The position numbers and the translations under genes were made by a program. A stretch of DNA of 64,000 bases. Origin: Tenuifilum sp. 4138str (GTDB taxonomy: Bacteria > Bacteroidota > Bacteroidia > Bacteroidales > Tenuifilaceae). The notes under the pieces were generated by a model, which was not told the origin of the DNA, did no database searches, and worked only from the letters and a program-made list of their open reading frames with translations. Positions 34,090-43,388 of the stretch are shown in pieces. Where the stretch lies: assembly GCF_041102575.1 (NCBI RefSeq), contig NZ_JBGCUE010000001.1, positions 248,001 to 312,000 on the forward strand. Direction: 5' to 3'. Position 1 is the first letter of the stretch. Every line of letters starts with the position of its first letter.

Positions 34090-36198
34090 ATGAGAACCAT
34101 TCTAAATATATTTAGTTCCATTTCCATAGTAATTCTGTTGTTACCAGCAAAGGTTCTGCCACAACAAATTGATAAATCGGGAGCAAACCATACCTCCATA
34201 AAGCTGATTGCCCGTGCAACATCTGATTCAGTAGTCCTACGTTGGGCCCCAACATCACCAGGAGGATGGTTTATTGCCAATACTGTTGGTTATCGTGTGG
34301 AACGATTCATGATGGAGGAGGGAAAAGATATAACCAGCAATGGTTACAAGCCCATTACCCAGGAGCCCATAAAGCCCATGCAGCTCGAAGCGTGGATGAA
34401 ATATGCCGGCGTAAACAATAAATTTTCGGCTATAGCCGCCCAGGCATTGTATGGTAAATCGTTTATTCCAAGCCCCCTTAAATCGGACAGTCTGATTAAT
34501 CTAAGGAATGCCGCCGATGAGTTAACAAACCGATACTCATTTGCACTTTTTGCTGCCGATAACGATTTGATTACCGCAAATGCTCTGGGGTTAAGGTTTG
34601 TTGATAGAGAGGTTATTCCCAACTGCCGATATATCTATCGGGTAATGTTGGTTGAAGCTACAAAGGCGATGACTTTTGATACAGCATACATAATGGTTGA
34701 AACCCAACCAGCCAAGGCTTTGACTTCCCCTGTTGGTTTCAACTATCGGAGCGGCGATGGTTCTATCCAACTTCTATGGCCTAATGCCCTTAACTCTGAG
34801 TATATTGGGTATTACCTCTATCGTTCCGATGATGGTGGCAAGACATTTTACGCTAAAAACCAAATGCCAATCGTACATGCTCAAAGTGCTAACCAGGTTG
34901 CTTCGGAAAATATACTCTATATCGATACTGCAACCGTAAACTACAAGGTTTACAGCTACCGTTTAGTTGGTGTAACTCCATTTGGAGAGTTAAGTGCACC
35001 CGCTGAGATAAAAGCATTCTCCCGCGATCTGACACCACCTGCTGCCCCAATACTGAAAAAAACAGTTCAAATAGCCTCAGGAAAGATTAAACTTTCATGG
35101 GATTATAAATCGCAACCTGCCGATTTAAAAGGTTTTGTTATTTCGCAAAGCGATAATGCCAATAACGGATACAGGTTTATTACTAACAAGCCGCTTTCCA
35201 AAAACACCCGGGAGTATGTAGTTGATATGGGCGATGATTTTGAGGCATACTTCATGGTAGCCTCTGTAGATACTGCAGGAAATTTGGGTTTTTCGCTTCC
35301 AATTTTAGCAACCCTTTCTGAAACTCCTGCTCCAAAAGCGCCACAGGATGTTAAGGGTAAAATCGATAAAAATGGTTATGTAACCCTAACGTGGAAACCC
35401 GTTAACTCTAAAAATATTACTGGCTATAGGATTTACAGGTCAAATGACCCTTCGCACGAGTTTATTGCCGTTAATGGCTTAATACATCCCGATACGGTAT
35501 TTATCGACTCCATTTCGCTTAACACTTTATCAAAGAATATTTTTTACCGGGTTGCCGCTGTGAATAGCAGGTATCAGTATTCTGAACTATCACCAATCCT
35601 CAAACTCCGACGTCCCGATTCTAATCCTCCTGCTCCCGCTGTAATTAATGATGTTACTGTTACTGAAAAATCGGTTACTTTACACTGGCATTGTAGTCCA
35701 AGCATCGATGTGGCAATTCAACGATTATACCGTAGAACTGATAACGACTCGCAATGGGTTGTTATCGATAGCCTTAAACCGGGCATAAATAAATATGTTG
35801 ATTTTAAGGTAGTGCCAAAAACAACATACTATTACACCATTGCGAGTGTTGATAGTTCAGGAAATGTATCAAAAATGGCTAATGCCGTTTCGGCTCGCCC
35901 ATACGATACGGGAAAACGTGAGCCCGTAAAGCAGTTAACCGCGCAGTATGATAGACAAAGTAAATCGGTTACCCTGAAATGGCAATATCCGGGTATTACT
36001 GCAACAAGCTATTGGTTTGTAGTGTACAGAGCTAATGGTGATAAAGGTTTTGTTGAACTGAAAGGATTAAAACCCGATATCCTTGAGTTTACTGATACAT
36101 CACCTTTAAAGGGTTCAAACACGTACGGGATTGTAGTGATGACCAGCGACGGTGGTCAATCGGAAATGGTAGTACAGAAAGTTGTGGTTCCGGATTAA
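34090..36198 (+). CDS. Secreted fibronectin type III repeat protein of the TANFOR operon
   Basis: 702 residues with a signal peptide ending near VLPQQ. At least five FN3-like modules are readable through the W...Y/F...Y core: about residues 38-200 (SVVLRWAPT, interrupted by a helical insertion near 95-175), 213-315 (GSIQLLWPNA, GYYLYRSDDGG), 320-415 (GKIKLSWDYK), 420-512 (GYVTLTWKPV, GYRIYRSNDP), 518-610 and 615-702 (SVTLKWQYPG). No catalytic motif. Such modules usually serve adhesion or spacing. It closes the three-gene unit and is followed by a strong terminator. Confidence 0.8.
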   Translation: MRTILNIFSSISIVILLLPAKVLPQQIDKSGANHTSIKLIARATSDSVVLRWAPTSPGGWFIANTVGYRVERFMMEEGKDITSNGYKPITQEPIKPMQLEAWMKYAGVNNKFSAIAAQALYGKSFIPSPLKSDSLINLRNAADELTNRYSFALFAADNDLITANALGLRFVDREVIPNCRYIYRVMLVEATKAMTFDTAYIMVETQPAKALTSPVGFNYRSGDGSIQLLWPNALNSEYIGYYLYRSDDGGKTFYAKNQMPIVHAQSANQVASENILYIDTATVNYKVYSYRLVGVTPFGELSAPAEIKAFSRDLTPPAAPILKKTVQIASGKIKLSWDYKSQPADLKGFVISQSDNANNGYRFITNKPLSKNTREYVVDMGDDFEAYFMVASVDTAGNLGFSLPILATLSETPAPKAPQDVKGKIDKNGYVTLTWKPVNSKNITGYRIYRSNDPSHEFIAVNGLIHPDTVFIDSISLNTLSKNIFYRVAAVNSRYQYSELSPILKLRRPDSNPPAPAVINDVTVTEKSVTLHWHCSPSIDVAIQRLYRRTDNDSQWVVIDSLKPGINKYVDFKVVPKTTYYYTIASVDSSGNVSKMANAVSARPYDTGKREPVKQLTAQYDRQSKSVTLKWQYPGITATSYWFVVYRANGDKGFVELKGLKPDILEFTDTSPLKGSNTYGIVVMTSDGGQSEMVVQKVVVPD

Positions 36199-36211
36199 AG
36201 GGTTTGAATAC

Positions 36212-36236
36212 TAAGCCCCGCTTTAGGCGGGGCTTA
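36212..36236 (+). terminator. Rho-independent terminator of the TANFOR operon
   Basis: A 9-bp GC-rich stem (AAGCCCCGC / GCGGGGCTT) with a 5-nt loop, 13 nt after the FN3 gene, followed by a moderately T-rich stretch. Confidence 0.78.
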
Positions 36237-36262
36237 CTATTGGTTTTTAGGTTAATTTTACT

Positions 36263-36300
36263 CAAATCCGTCATTAGAGATTTTACAAATAACGGATTTG
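36263..36300. repeat. 9-bp inverted repeat between the convergent TANFOR and crtIB transcripts
   Basis: CAAATCCGT at 36263-36271 and ACGGATTTG at 36292-36300, perfect, loop 20 nt. It could form part of the crtIB 3' end on the minus strand, although no clear T-run follows. Confidence 0.55.
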
Positions 36301-36384
36301 GGTTAATTGAATCAATTGTTTTTTGTAATACACCATGAAATTTGACTTTCCGAGATAGTTTCTAATGGTTTATGTGGGCGTACA

Positions 36385-37233
36385 TTAAATCAGCCCAATT
36401 TTAACTCCTGCCCAGCTGCTTGCCATGAGTAATGCCTTTTTTGTGTTGCTAATACGGTAACGTTTACCAAGAAGCTTGTGAGGAGGAATCCGTTTAATCT
36501 TATGGAAGAGCGAGAGGTAGTATCGGTAAGCTACGTAAACACCTAGCTTGGAATTGCTTTCAAGTTCTTTGATTCCTTCAAGGGCAGCATCAAAATCCGA
36601 TTGGATATCGGTTTCAATTTCTAGTTTTTTTTCAGGTGTAAAGTTGTTGAAATCAACATTGGGGAAGTAAACCCTACCCAAATCGTTAAAATCCTCGCCC
36701 ATGTCGCGCAGAAAGTTGATTTTTTGGAATGCAGCGCCAAGCCTCCGGGCTGGTTGGTAAAGCTTTTCATACTTCTGCTGGTTGCCCCTGCAAAAAACTT
36801 TTAAGCACATAAGCCCTACCACTTCGGCTGAACCATAAATATACTCACTAATCTTATCCCTATCGTAGATAGCTGGGTTAAGGTCCATTTCCATGCTTTG
36901 CAAAAAGGCATCTATCAGGTGTTGGTCAATGTTGTATTTATTGACCACTAGCTGAAAGCTTTGTAGTATTGGGTTTAATGAGATACCTTCCTCGATTGCT
37001 TTGTAGGTATCGGCTTTAAAGCGATTAAGGAGTTCGGCCTTATTGTAGGGGTGGAATGAGTCCACAATTTCGTCGGCAAAACGAACAAATCCGTAAATGG
37101 CATAAATGGCATCGCGGGTAGGTTTATCAAAAAGGCGTGTGCCCAAGGAAAAACTTGTGCTGTAGCGTTTGGTTGTTATTTTGCTACACTCAAGGCAAAC
37201 ATTATTGTATAGTTCAATTCTTTCGGTCATCAT
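36385..37233 (-). CDS. crtB: Phytoene synthase
   Basis: 282 residues of the trans-isoprenyl diphosphate synthase, head-to-head class. The first Asp-rich motif is FADEIVDS (about residues 51-58) and the second is FLRDMGEDFNDLGRVYFP (about 173-190), both characteristic of phytoene/squalene synthases. It condenses two GGPP to phytoene. Its start overlaps the end of crtI by 20 nt, and the two are cotranscribed. Context with crtI favours phytoene over squalene. Confidence 0.94.
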   Translation of the reverse strand: MMTERIELYNNVCLECSKITTKRYSTSFSLGTRLFDKPTRDAIYAIYGFVRFADEIVDSFHPYNKAELLNRFKADTYKAIEEGISLNPILQSFQLVVNKYNIDQHLIDAFLQSMEMDLNPAIYDRDKISEYIYGSAEVVGLMCLKVFCRGNQQKYEKLYQPARRLGAAFQKINFLRDMGEDFNDLGRVYFPNVDFNNFTPEKKLEIETDIQSDFDAALEGIKELESNSKLGVYVAYRYYLSLFHKIKRIPPHKLLGKRYRISNTKKALLMASSWAGVKIGLI

Positions 37234-38701
37234 ACCGTTTTACAATTTGCTCAACTGTTAATTTTGAACTAATAACTGCCATTGGCAAGCCCGTTCCGGG
37301 AATGGTGCTCGATCCCACATAGAATAGGTTTTTGAACATTTCATCGGTATTGTGGGGTCGCATGTAAGCTATTTGGTTTAAATCGTGGGCAAGGCCAAGA
37401 CCGCTGCCCTTGTACAGGTTAAACATTTTTTGCCAGTGCGCAGGGTTGTAAATAATTTGCGTTTCAACATTTCCGGCAATATCGTAATTAACCCTCTCGC
37501 TGAGGTCAACTATGATGTTTTGGGCTAACTCATTGCTATCGGTCCAATCGGGTTTATAGCGTAAGTCGGGAACAGGGCAAAGAATGAAAAGGCTTTCGTT
37601 TCCATCAGGGGCAAACTCAGGGTTTGCTTTCGATGGGACATTAACGTAGTAGTAAGGTTTTTCTAAGCTAACCTGATTCTTAAAAATCTTGGAGCTGTAT
37701 TCCTTAAAGTTAGTTCCCAAAAAGTAGTTGTGAACACTTAAACCATCAATTTTACCTTTTACTCCCAGGTAAACAGTAAAAGGGGCAAGAGTCCATTTCA
37801 TTCTATCGAGCTTGTTCTCGCTGTAGGCTTTACGCTTAAGTATTGCACCCCTAAACCATGCTGCATCGGCATTTACAACAAAAATGTCAGCACCCCATAT
37901 GTTGCCATTTTGGTCAATAACACCGGTTAGTTTTCTGTTGGTGTATTTAAAATCAACTATCTCGGTATTGTAGTGGAATTTTACACCCCGCTTTGAGAGA
38001 ATATCAACAATACCATCAACAATCTTATACATACCACCGCGAACATTATGGTATCCATCGTGCTTCAGCTCAGTATAGGTAAGAATGGAGTAAACCGCAG
38101 GGGTATCGAATGGTGTTGCCCCCAGGAAAAATGCCACCAATGAGAAAATCACTTTCACCTCGTAGCTGGTAAACCTTCGGTTAAGCTCATCCCACATCGA
38201 TTTAACCATTAGAGGAGCATGCCCCCACGGTACGGAAGCTAGTCCTAATGCGTATGAAAGCAAGCTGTTAAAGTTGCGGTGTACAATTCTGTTTTCCACA
38301 TCGTGGAATAGCTTACCCGTTTTTTCCAGGTATTGGTACATTTTTTCTGCAAAATCGTCTTCAATTCCTTCAAACTCCCTGGCCAGCTTGTGAATATCTT
38401 TATGTATTGTAAAAAACTTTTTGGAATTGCTAAAATTTACCTTGTAGAGCGGATCGAGCTCAAAAAAGTCGAAAGGTCTTTCTATTCCACAAAAATCAAT
38501 AAGTTCCTTAAATTCATAGCTCATGGAAAAGAAAGTAGGCGCCATATCCCAGGTGTAGCCATTGTGTTGCAGCTTATTTAAACGGCCTCCGGGTTGATGG
38601 TACTTTTCAATCATTTCCACTTCAAAGCCTAGCGTTGTTAACCTAAGTGCAGTTGATAAACCACCAAGCCCTGTCCCAACAATTACAACTTTCCTTGCCA
38701 T
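37214..38701 (-). CDS. crtI: Phytoene desaturase
   Basis: 495 residues, usual CrtI length. FAD-binding Rossmann motif VIVGTGLGGLSTALRLT at residues 5-21, then PGGRLNKLQHNGYTWDMAPTFF, and the C-terminal signature FYVGSSTIPGTGLPMAVISSKL. CrtI-type enzymes desaturate phytoene towards lycopene with FAD. First gene of the leftward crtIB pair and divergent from the crtD-like gene (106-bp AT-rich intergenic region; no clear promoter element). Confidence 0.94.
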   Translation of the reverse strand: MARKVVIVGTGLGGLSTALRLTTLGFEVEMIEKYHQPGGRLNKLQHNGYTWDMAPTFFSMSYEFKELIDFCGIERPFDFFELDPLYKVNFSNSKKFFTIHKDIHKLAREFEGIEDDFAEKMYQYLEKTGKLFHDVENRIVHRNFNSLLSYALGLASVPWGHAPLMVKSMWDELNRRFTSYEVKVIFSLVAFFLGATPFDTPAVYSILTYTELKHDGYHNVRGGMYKIVDGIVDILSKRGVKFHYNTEIVDFKYTNRKLTGVIDQNGNIWGADIFVVNADAAWFRGAILKRKAYSENKLDRMKWTLAPFTVYLGVKGKIDGLSVHNYFLGTNFKEYSSKIFKNQVSLEKPYYYVNVPSKANPEFAPDGNESLFILCPVPDLRYKPDWTDSNELAQNIIVDLSERVNYDIAGNVETQIIYNPAHWQKMFNLYKGSGLGLAHDLNQIAYMRPHNTDEMFKNLFYVGSSTIPGTGLPMAVISSKLTVEQIVKRYDDRKN

Positions 38702-38807
38702 AAATACTTATTTGCTATTTAAAACACATTAACACACATTAAATATACAATTTTAATTAAATTTACCATGAGTATTAACCAGAAATGCCTTATTTTGTTT
38801 AAAAAGT

Positions 38808-40262
38808 ATGCAAACGGTTTCAACAGTAGGGGCGGGAATTGGCGGAATTGCCACAGCAATCCGATTAGCGCGCAAGGGGTATAGGGTTAAAGTGTTTGAA
38901 CAGCAACCTAATGCTGGTGGTAAATTGAATGAGCTAAGACTTTCAGGTTTCCGGTTCGATGCGGGACCATCGTTATTTACTTTACCACAGCTGGTGGATG
39001 AACTTATTGCTGGCGCCAACACTTCGGCATTCAACTACCAAAAGTTGGAGTTAATTACTCGGTACTTTTTCCCCGATGGCACTGTCCTTGATGCATGGGC
39101 TGAGCCTGAACGCTTTGCCGAAGAGGTTGCCCAAAAGTTTAACGACAAGCACACCGATGTGCTGCGTTACCTAAAGGAGAGTAGAGAGCTTTACGAACTT
39201 ACAGCCAATACTTTTGTTTATAGTCCTTTCCCTCAGCTAAAGAACTTTTTTACCCTGCAATCGCTCAAACTTGCCATGAATCCTAAAAAACTCAAGGCGT
39301 TTGAAACCATGCACGAGGTAAACTGTAAGTACTTTTCTGACCACCGAACAATCCAACTCTTTGATAGGTATGCCACATACAATGGTTCAAACCCATACCT
39401 TGCACCCGGAACGCTTACCATGATACCCCACCTTGAGCATAATATTGGAGCTTACTTTCCTACAGCAGGGATGTATGCCATAACCACCGAACTGGTTAAA
39501 ATTGCCCAAAACCTGGGTGTTGAATTTGAATATAACGCTCATGTGGATAAGGTTGATATCAGAAATGGCCGAGTGGTAGGCATTAAGGTAAATGGAAGTA
39601 GTGCTGAAAGCAACTATGTGGTCAATAACACCGATATTTTCACGGCATACCAAACACTTTTACACGAGGTCCCTTTAGCCAGCCGATTGGCTGCACAGCA
39701 GCCATCATCATCTGCATTAATCTTTTACTTTGGGGTTAAAGGTATACACCCTAAGCTCGATGTCCATAATATCCTCTTTACGTCCGATTACTACTCGGAA
39801 TTTAAGGCCATGGAGCAAGGTTCAATTTTCAACGACCCAACCGTTTACATTTTTATCACCTCAAAGCGTATTGCCGCTGATGCTCCCGATAGGCATGAGA
39901 ACTGGTTTGTGATGATAAATGTACCTCCAAATACTGGGCAGGACTGGGATGAACTAAGGCTCAAAGCCCGCGAGGCAATACTTGTAAAAATTAAACGTAT
40001 GTTAGGTATTGATTTGGCTAGTTTAATTGTAGCCGAGGACTATTTGGATCCCGTTCGGATTGAGAAACGTACCGGGTCGTTCCGCGGTTCGCTTTATGGA
40101 ATTAGTTCCAATAACAGAATGGCAGCGTTCAACCGCCATCCAAACAGAAGTAAAAATGTTAAAGGTCTTTACTTTGTTGGCGGAAGCGTTCACCCAGGCG
40201 GAGGAATTCCGCTTTGCCTAGCTTCGGCCAAGATTGTTGATAGCTATTTCAAACCCTTGTAG
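38808..40262 (+). CDS. crtD: CrtI-family carotenoid desaturase, CrtD-like (C-3,4 desaturase)
   Basis: 484 residues, paralogous to the divergent crtI but clearly distinct: VGAGIGGIATAIRLARKGY at the N-terminus, NAGGKLNELRLSGFRFDAGPSLF, and C-terminal GLYFVGGSVHPGGGIPLCLASAK. The clustering with cruF and cruC points to the 1-hydroxycarotenoid 3,4-desaturase of Bacteroidota and cyanobacteria. FAD-dependent. First gene of a rightward run crtD-cruF-acyltransferase-cruC-TPR. Other CrtI-type roles cannot be excluded from sequence alone. Confidence 0.85.
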   Translation: MQTVSTVGAGIGGIATAIRLARKGYRVKVFEQQPNAGGKLNELRLSGFRFDAGPSLFTLPQLVDELIAGANTSAFNYQKLELITRYFFPDGTVLDAWAEPERFAEEVAQKFNDKHTDVLRYLKESRELYELTANTFVYSPFPQLKNFFTLQSLKLAMNPKKLKAFETMHEVNCKYFSDHRTIQLFDRYATYNGSNPYLAPGTLTMIPHLEHNIGAYFPTAGMYAITTELVKIAQNLGVEFEYNAHVDKVDIRNGRVVGIKVNGSSAESNYVVNNTDIFTAYQTLLHEVPLASRLAAQQPSSSALIFYFGVKGIHPKLDVHNILFTSDYYSEFKAMEQGSIFNDPTVYIFITSKRIAADAPDRHENWFVMINVPPNTGQDWDELRLKAREAILVKIKRMLGIDLASLIVAEDYLDPVRIEKRTGSFRGSLYGISSNNRMAAFNRHPNRSKNVKGLYFVGGSVHPGGGIPLCLASAKIVDSYFKPL

Positions 40263-40263
40263 C

Positions 40264-40902
40264 ATGAATCGGCTTGCTGGATATTTTAGGGTGATAATCC
40301 CCATAGCATACCTTATTGGCATTGTGGGTATCTCAATAAAGATAGATAATCCACAATACTTTAAGGTTACTTCCATTTTTGTTCCAGTATCGTTTTTGAT
40401 ACTAATGTTATTCCACAGACCTCATAGTTTTAGGTTTTGGATTACATTGGCATCGATTGGCTTAATGGGTTTTTTAGTTGAGGCCATTGGAACTAACACG
40501 GGTCTGATTTTTGGCCAATACACGTATGGCAGTTCTTTGGGTTTTGGAGTGTTTGGAACACCCCTGAATATGGCCATTAACTGGATGATGCTTGTATACC
40601 TTGTTGCCTTTGTGTTGCAGAAATGGAGTATCAACCCTATCCTAAAATCGGGGGTATCAGCTATCATCCTAACGTTGTTTGACTGGGTGCTTGAACCGGT
40701 AGCCATCCGGCTCGATATGTGGCGGTGGGATTTACAAACCCCTCCCTTTCATAACTATATCGGTTGGTTTTTATTCTCGTTCATAGTATTTAGCATCTTT
40801 TACCGGTTTGCATCAAAATTGCATAACCCGCTTGCGAATACTTTTACGGTAATGCATAGTTTGTTTTTTATCGTTCTAAACCTTATATTTAGGTTGATTT
40901 AA
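40264..40902 (+). CDS. cruF: Carotenoid 1,2-hydratase, CruF family
   Basis: 212 residues from ATG at 40264, 1 nt after the crtD stop; the open frame to 40234 overlaps crtD. Seven or so membrane helices; the family segments EAIGTNTGLIFGQYTYGSSLG and GVSAIILTLFDWVLEPVAIRLDMWRW are clear. CruF adds water to the psi end of acyclic or monocyclic carotenoids (1' hydroxyl), a reaction that needs no oxygen. Its product is the expected substrate of the CrtD-like desaturase and the glycosyltransferase nearby. Confidence 0.9.
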   Translation: MNRLAGYFRVIIPIAYLIGIVGISIKIDNPQYFKVTSIFVPVSFLILMLFHRPHSFRFWITLASIGLMGFLVEAIGTNTGLIFGQYTYGSSLGFGVFGTPLNMAINWMMLVYLVAFVLQKWSINPILKSGVSAIILTLFDWVLEPVAIRLDMWRWDLQTPPFHNYIGWFLFSFIVFSIFYRFASKLHNPLANTFTVMHSLFFIVLNLIFRLI

Positions 40903-40916
40903 AATTTGGTATCGAA

Positions 40917-41540
40917 GTGATTAAACCGGCACATAACGCATTGTATGAGAGATTCTTCAATGCTTACTTTAACTATATTCTGAGACGTAATTTCAGGGAA
41001 ATCCGAATTGAGGGCGATTTTGTTCCTGATAATCGCCCAATTTTACTTGTACCAAACCATTTTAGCTGGTGGGATGGTTTTTTTGCATGGAAGCTTAATA
41101 CCATGCTGCTACACAAAAAGTTTTACCTGATGATGCTTGAAAGTGAGCTTAGCAGGCATCGTTTTTTTGCAAAGCTGGGGGCTTTTTCCATTGCTCCCAC
41201 ATCAAAAGGAATGCTTGAGAGCTTAAGGTTTGCCACTGAGGTTATAAAACAACCCAATAACCTATTAGTTTTTTATCCTCAAGGCAAACTGTATAGCCAG
41301 CATCACATGGCACTTGAGTTCCAAAAGGGTATTGAACGTATAGTGGAGCAATCGGACACCTTCAGGCTGCTGATGTGCGCCAATCTTATTGACTACTACG
41401 CCTACCCAAAACCATCGATAACCATACACCTGCAAGAGTATGAGCGGCTACAGGATTTTAGTTTAACCCAATTCCAGCTTACCTATAATCTTTTCCTAAA
41501 ACAGAGCATTCACAAACAGGACAAAATACACAGACAATGA
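40917..41540 (+). CDS. PlsC-like acyltransferase of the carotenoid cluster
   Basis: 207 residues from a GTG start at 40917; there is no ATG near the expected N-terminus. The acyltransferase HX4D motif is NHFSWWDGFFAW (about residues 42-53), followed by FYPQGKL, matching the family's FPEG block. It lacks the full length of PlsC. Its place between cruF and the CruC-like glycosyltransferase suggests that it esterifies the sugar of a glycosylated carotenoid, as CruD-type enzymes do; a role in phospholipid synthesis is the alternative. Its end overlaps the next gene by 4 nt. Confidence 0.8.
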   Translation: MIKPAHNALYERFFNAYFNYILRRNFREIRIEGDFVPDNRPILLVPNHFSWWDGFFAWKLNTMLLHKKFYLMMLESELSRHRFFAKLGAFSIAPTSKGMLESLRFATEVIKQPNNLLVFYPQGKLYSQHHMALEFQKGIERIVEQSDTFRLLMCANLIDYYAYPKPSITIHLQEYERLQDFSLTQFQLTYNLFLKQSIHKQDKIHRQ

Positions 41541-42634
41541 TACTGTTTTACCTAGTGCTTCCTATTGTAATTTTTGCAATTATTCGGTTTTTGGTTACGC
41601 TTTTCAACTACTTTACTCAACCCTACTTGCAGAACTATCCGATAATATCGTCCGAAACCGTTTCAGTGCTTATTCCTGCACGCAATGAGGAATCCAATAT
41701 CTGGAGTCTGCTTACCGATTTACAGCAGCAAACCTACGGAAGTATAGAGGTAATTGTTTATAACGATTCCTCAACCGATGCTACCGAACAGGTTGTTGAG
41801 GAATTTGTTAGGGTTGATAATCGCTTTCGACTTATAAACGGTAATGCATTGCCCGATGGATGGTTAGGTAAAAACCATGCCTGTCATCAGCTTGCCTTAC
41901 AAGCAAATGGCAATTACCTTTTATTCCTTGATGCCGATGTTAGGGTGGAGAAAAGTTTTGTGGGGCAAGCCTTGGCTTACATGCAGCATAAGAAACTTCA
42001 TCTACTATCGTTTTTCCCATACCAGGTGCTAGGCTCATTTGGTGAGGCCATCACTGTTCCTGTAATGCAGTGGATTTTACTGTCGTTATTGCCCTTAAAG
42101 CTCGTTTTGTGGAGCCGTCGTCGGTCACTTTCGGCAGCCAACGGACAAATGATGATGTTTAAGGCAGAAACCTACCGTAAACATCGTTTCCATGAAATAT
42201 ATAGAAGCAATCCGGTAGAGGATATTCTAATTGCCAGAGAGATGAAACGATTGAGGTATCGTATTTCCACCCTACTTGGCACGCCAGGCGATATACGCTG
42301 TAGGATGTATGCTAGCGGTAGCGATGCCATTGAGGGTTTCTCAAAAAACGTTTGTGAGTTTTTTGGCGGCAATAAGAATGTAATGTTCAGCTTTGCCGCC
42401 ATTACCACATTAGGGCCTTTCCTGGTGCTATTTTTTATGCCATTCCCGTTAGTTTTTACTTACTTTTTTTCGGTCATAATGGCGCGTCTGTTTATTGCTG
42501 ACCTCTCCAAACAAAATGTTTTTAAAGCTGTTATACTTTTTCCATATCAACAGATTTCATTCCTGCAAATGGTGATACGCTGGGAAAAAAATCGTAAACG
42601 GGGAACTCTGGTATGGAAGGGAAGAAAAATATAA
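41537..42634 (+). CDS. cruC: Family 2 glycosyltransferase, CruC-like
   Basis: 365 residues. An N-terminal membrane helix, the GT2 fold opening VSVLIPARNEESNI (about residues 43-56), the DxD-type LDADVRVEKSF, an acceptor motif ending in EDILIAREMKRLRYR, and two or three C-terminal helices. In carotenoid clusters such proteins attach the sugar to the hydroxyl made by CruF. Cytoplasmic-membrane enzyme; donor sugar unknown. Translationally coupled to the acyltransferase gene by a 4-nt overlap. Confidence 0.85.
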   Translation: MILFYLVLPIVIFAIIRFLVTLFNYFTQPYLQNYPIISSETVSVLIPARNEESNIWSLLTDLQQQTYGSIEVIVYNDSSTDATEQVVEEFVRVDNRFRLINGNALPDGWLGKNHACHQLALQANGNYLLFLDADVRVEKSFVGQALAYMQHKKLHLLSFFPYQVLGSFGEAITVPVMQWILLSLLPLKLVLWSRRRSLSAANGQMMMFKAETYRKHRFHEIYRSNPVEDILIAREMKRLRYRISTLLGTPGDIRCRMYASGSDAIEGFSKNVCEFFGGNKNVMFSFAAITTLGPFLVLFFMPFPLVFTYFFSVIMARLFIADLSKQNVFKAVILFPYQQISFLQMVIRWEKNRKRGTLVWKGRKI

Positions 42635-42644
42635 TAGTATTTCT

Positions 42645-43388
42645 ATGGCTAAAGGATTATTTTTAGTTGCCATCTTTTCCATTTTGTTGCTTAATCAGCA
42701 ACCTTTAGTCGCAAGTAGTACCGATGATTTCGACCACCGGCTCTATGTCGCATTTATTTCCGGTAACATGGCCGATTGGGGTAAGGTGTTAAGTGAACTT
42801 GAGGCTATAGTTTCAAAAAATCCATCTGCATCAAATCGATTTCGACTTTTACATGCTCAGTATGGTTATATTGGATACCTGCTGGGTGTAAACCAAACAA
42901 GCATAGCAAAGCAACTTATTGATAAAGCTGAAAAGCAGGCCAATATTTTGGCCAGCATACCTACCTACCAATCAACTGCCAAAGCCATGCAGGCAGCCCT
43001 GTTGGCTTATCGAATTTCAATAAGCCCCTACAAAGCGCCTTTTCTTGGGCCTAAAAGCGCATCGCTAATCGACGAGGCGTTGGCGTTAAACCCCACCAAT
43101 TACTTTGCGCTTATCGAAAAGGGGAATGCACGGCACTACGCACCCTCAATTGTGGGAGGCAACCCAACCGAGGCGGTTGAACTTTACCGTAAAGCGATTG
43201 ATCTAATTGAAAAAGAAAATCCGGAGAGTAAGCCCCAGAAATGGTGGTATATAAACACATATACCCAAATGGGACTAGCCGCACAAAAGGCCGGAAATAA
43301 AGATTTAGCTAAAAAAATCTACCTAACCATACTAGGCATGGAGCCTAACTACAAGTGGGTAAGGGAGGAACTGTTACCAAAGGTATAA
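42645..43388 (+). CDS. Secreted TPR protein of the carotenoid cluster
   Basis: 247 residues with a signal peptide ending near PLVASS. Helical repeats of the tetratricopeptide type, clearest at EALALNPTNYFALIEKGNAR (about residues 142-161) and QMGLAAQKAGNKDLAKKIYL near the end. No catalytic motif. It lies 10 nt after cruC, so it is probably cotranscribed; a role in placing or exporting the pigment is speculation. Similar TPR proteins accompany carotenoid genes in other Bacteroidota by my recollection. Confidence 0.78.
   Translation: MAKGLFLVAIFSILLLNQQPLVASSTDDFDHRLYVAFISGNMADWGKVLSELEAIVSKNPSASNRFRLLHAQYGYIGYLLGVNQTSIAKQLIDKAEKQANILASIPTYQSTAKAMQAALLAYRISISPYKAPFLGPKSASLIDEALALNPTNYFALIEKGNARHYAPSIVGGNPTEAVELYRKAIDLIEKENPESKPQKWWYINTYTQMGLAAQKAGNKDLAKKIYLTILGMEPNYKWVREELLPKV

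Noticed and set aside
38702-38807. Promoter elements between crtI and crtD
   Set aside because: Only near matches such as TTATTTTG and TATATTTA were seen; none meets TAnnTTTG at a sensible distance.
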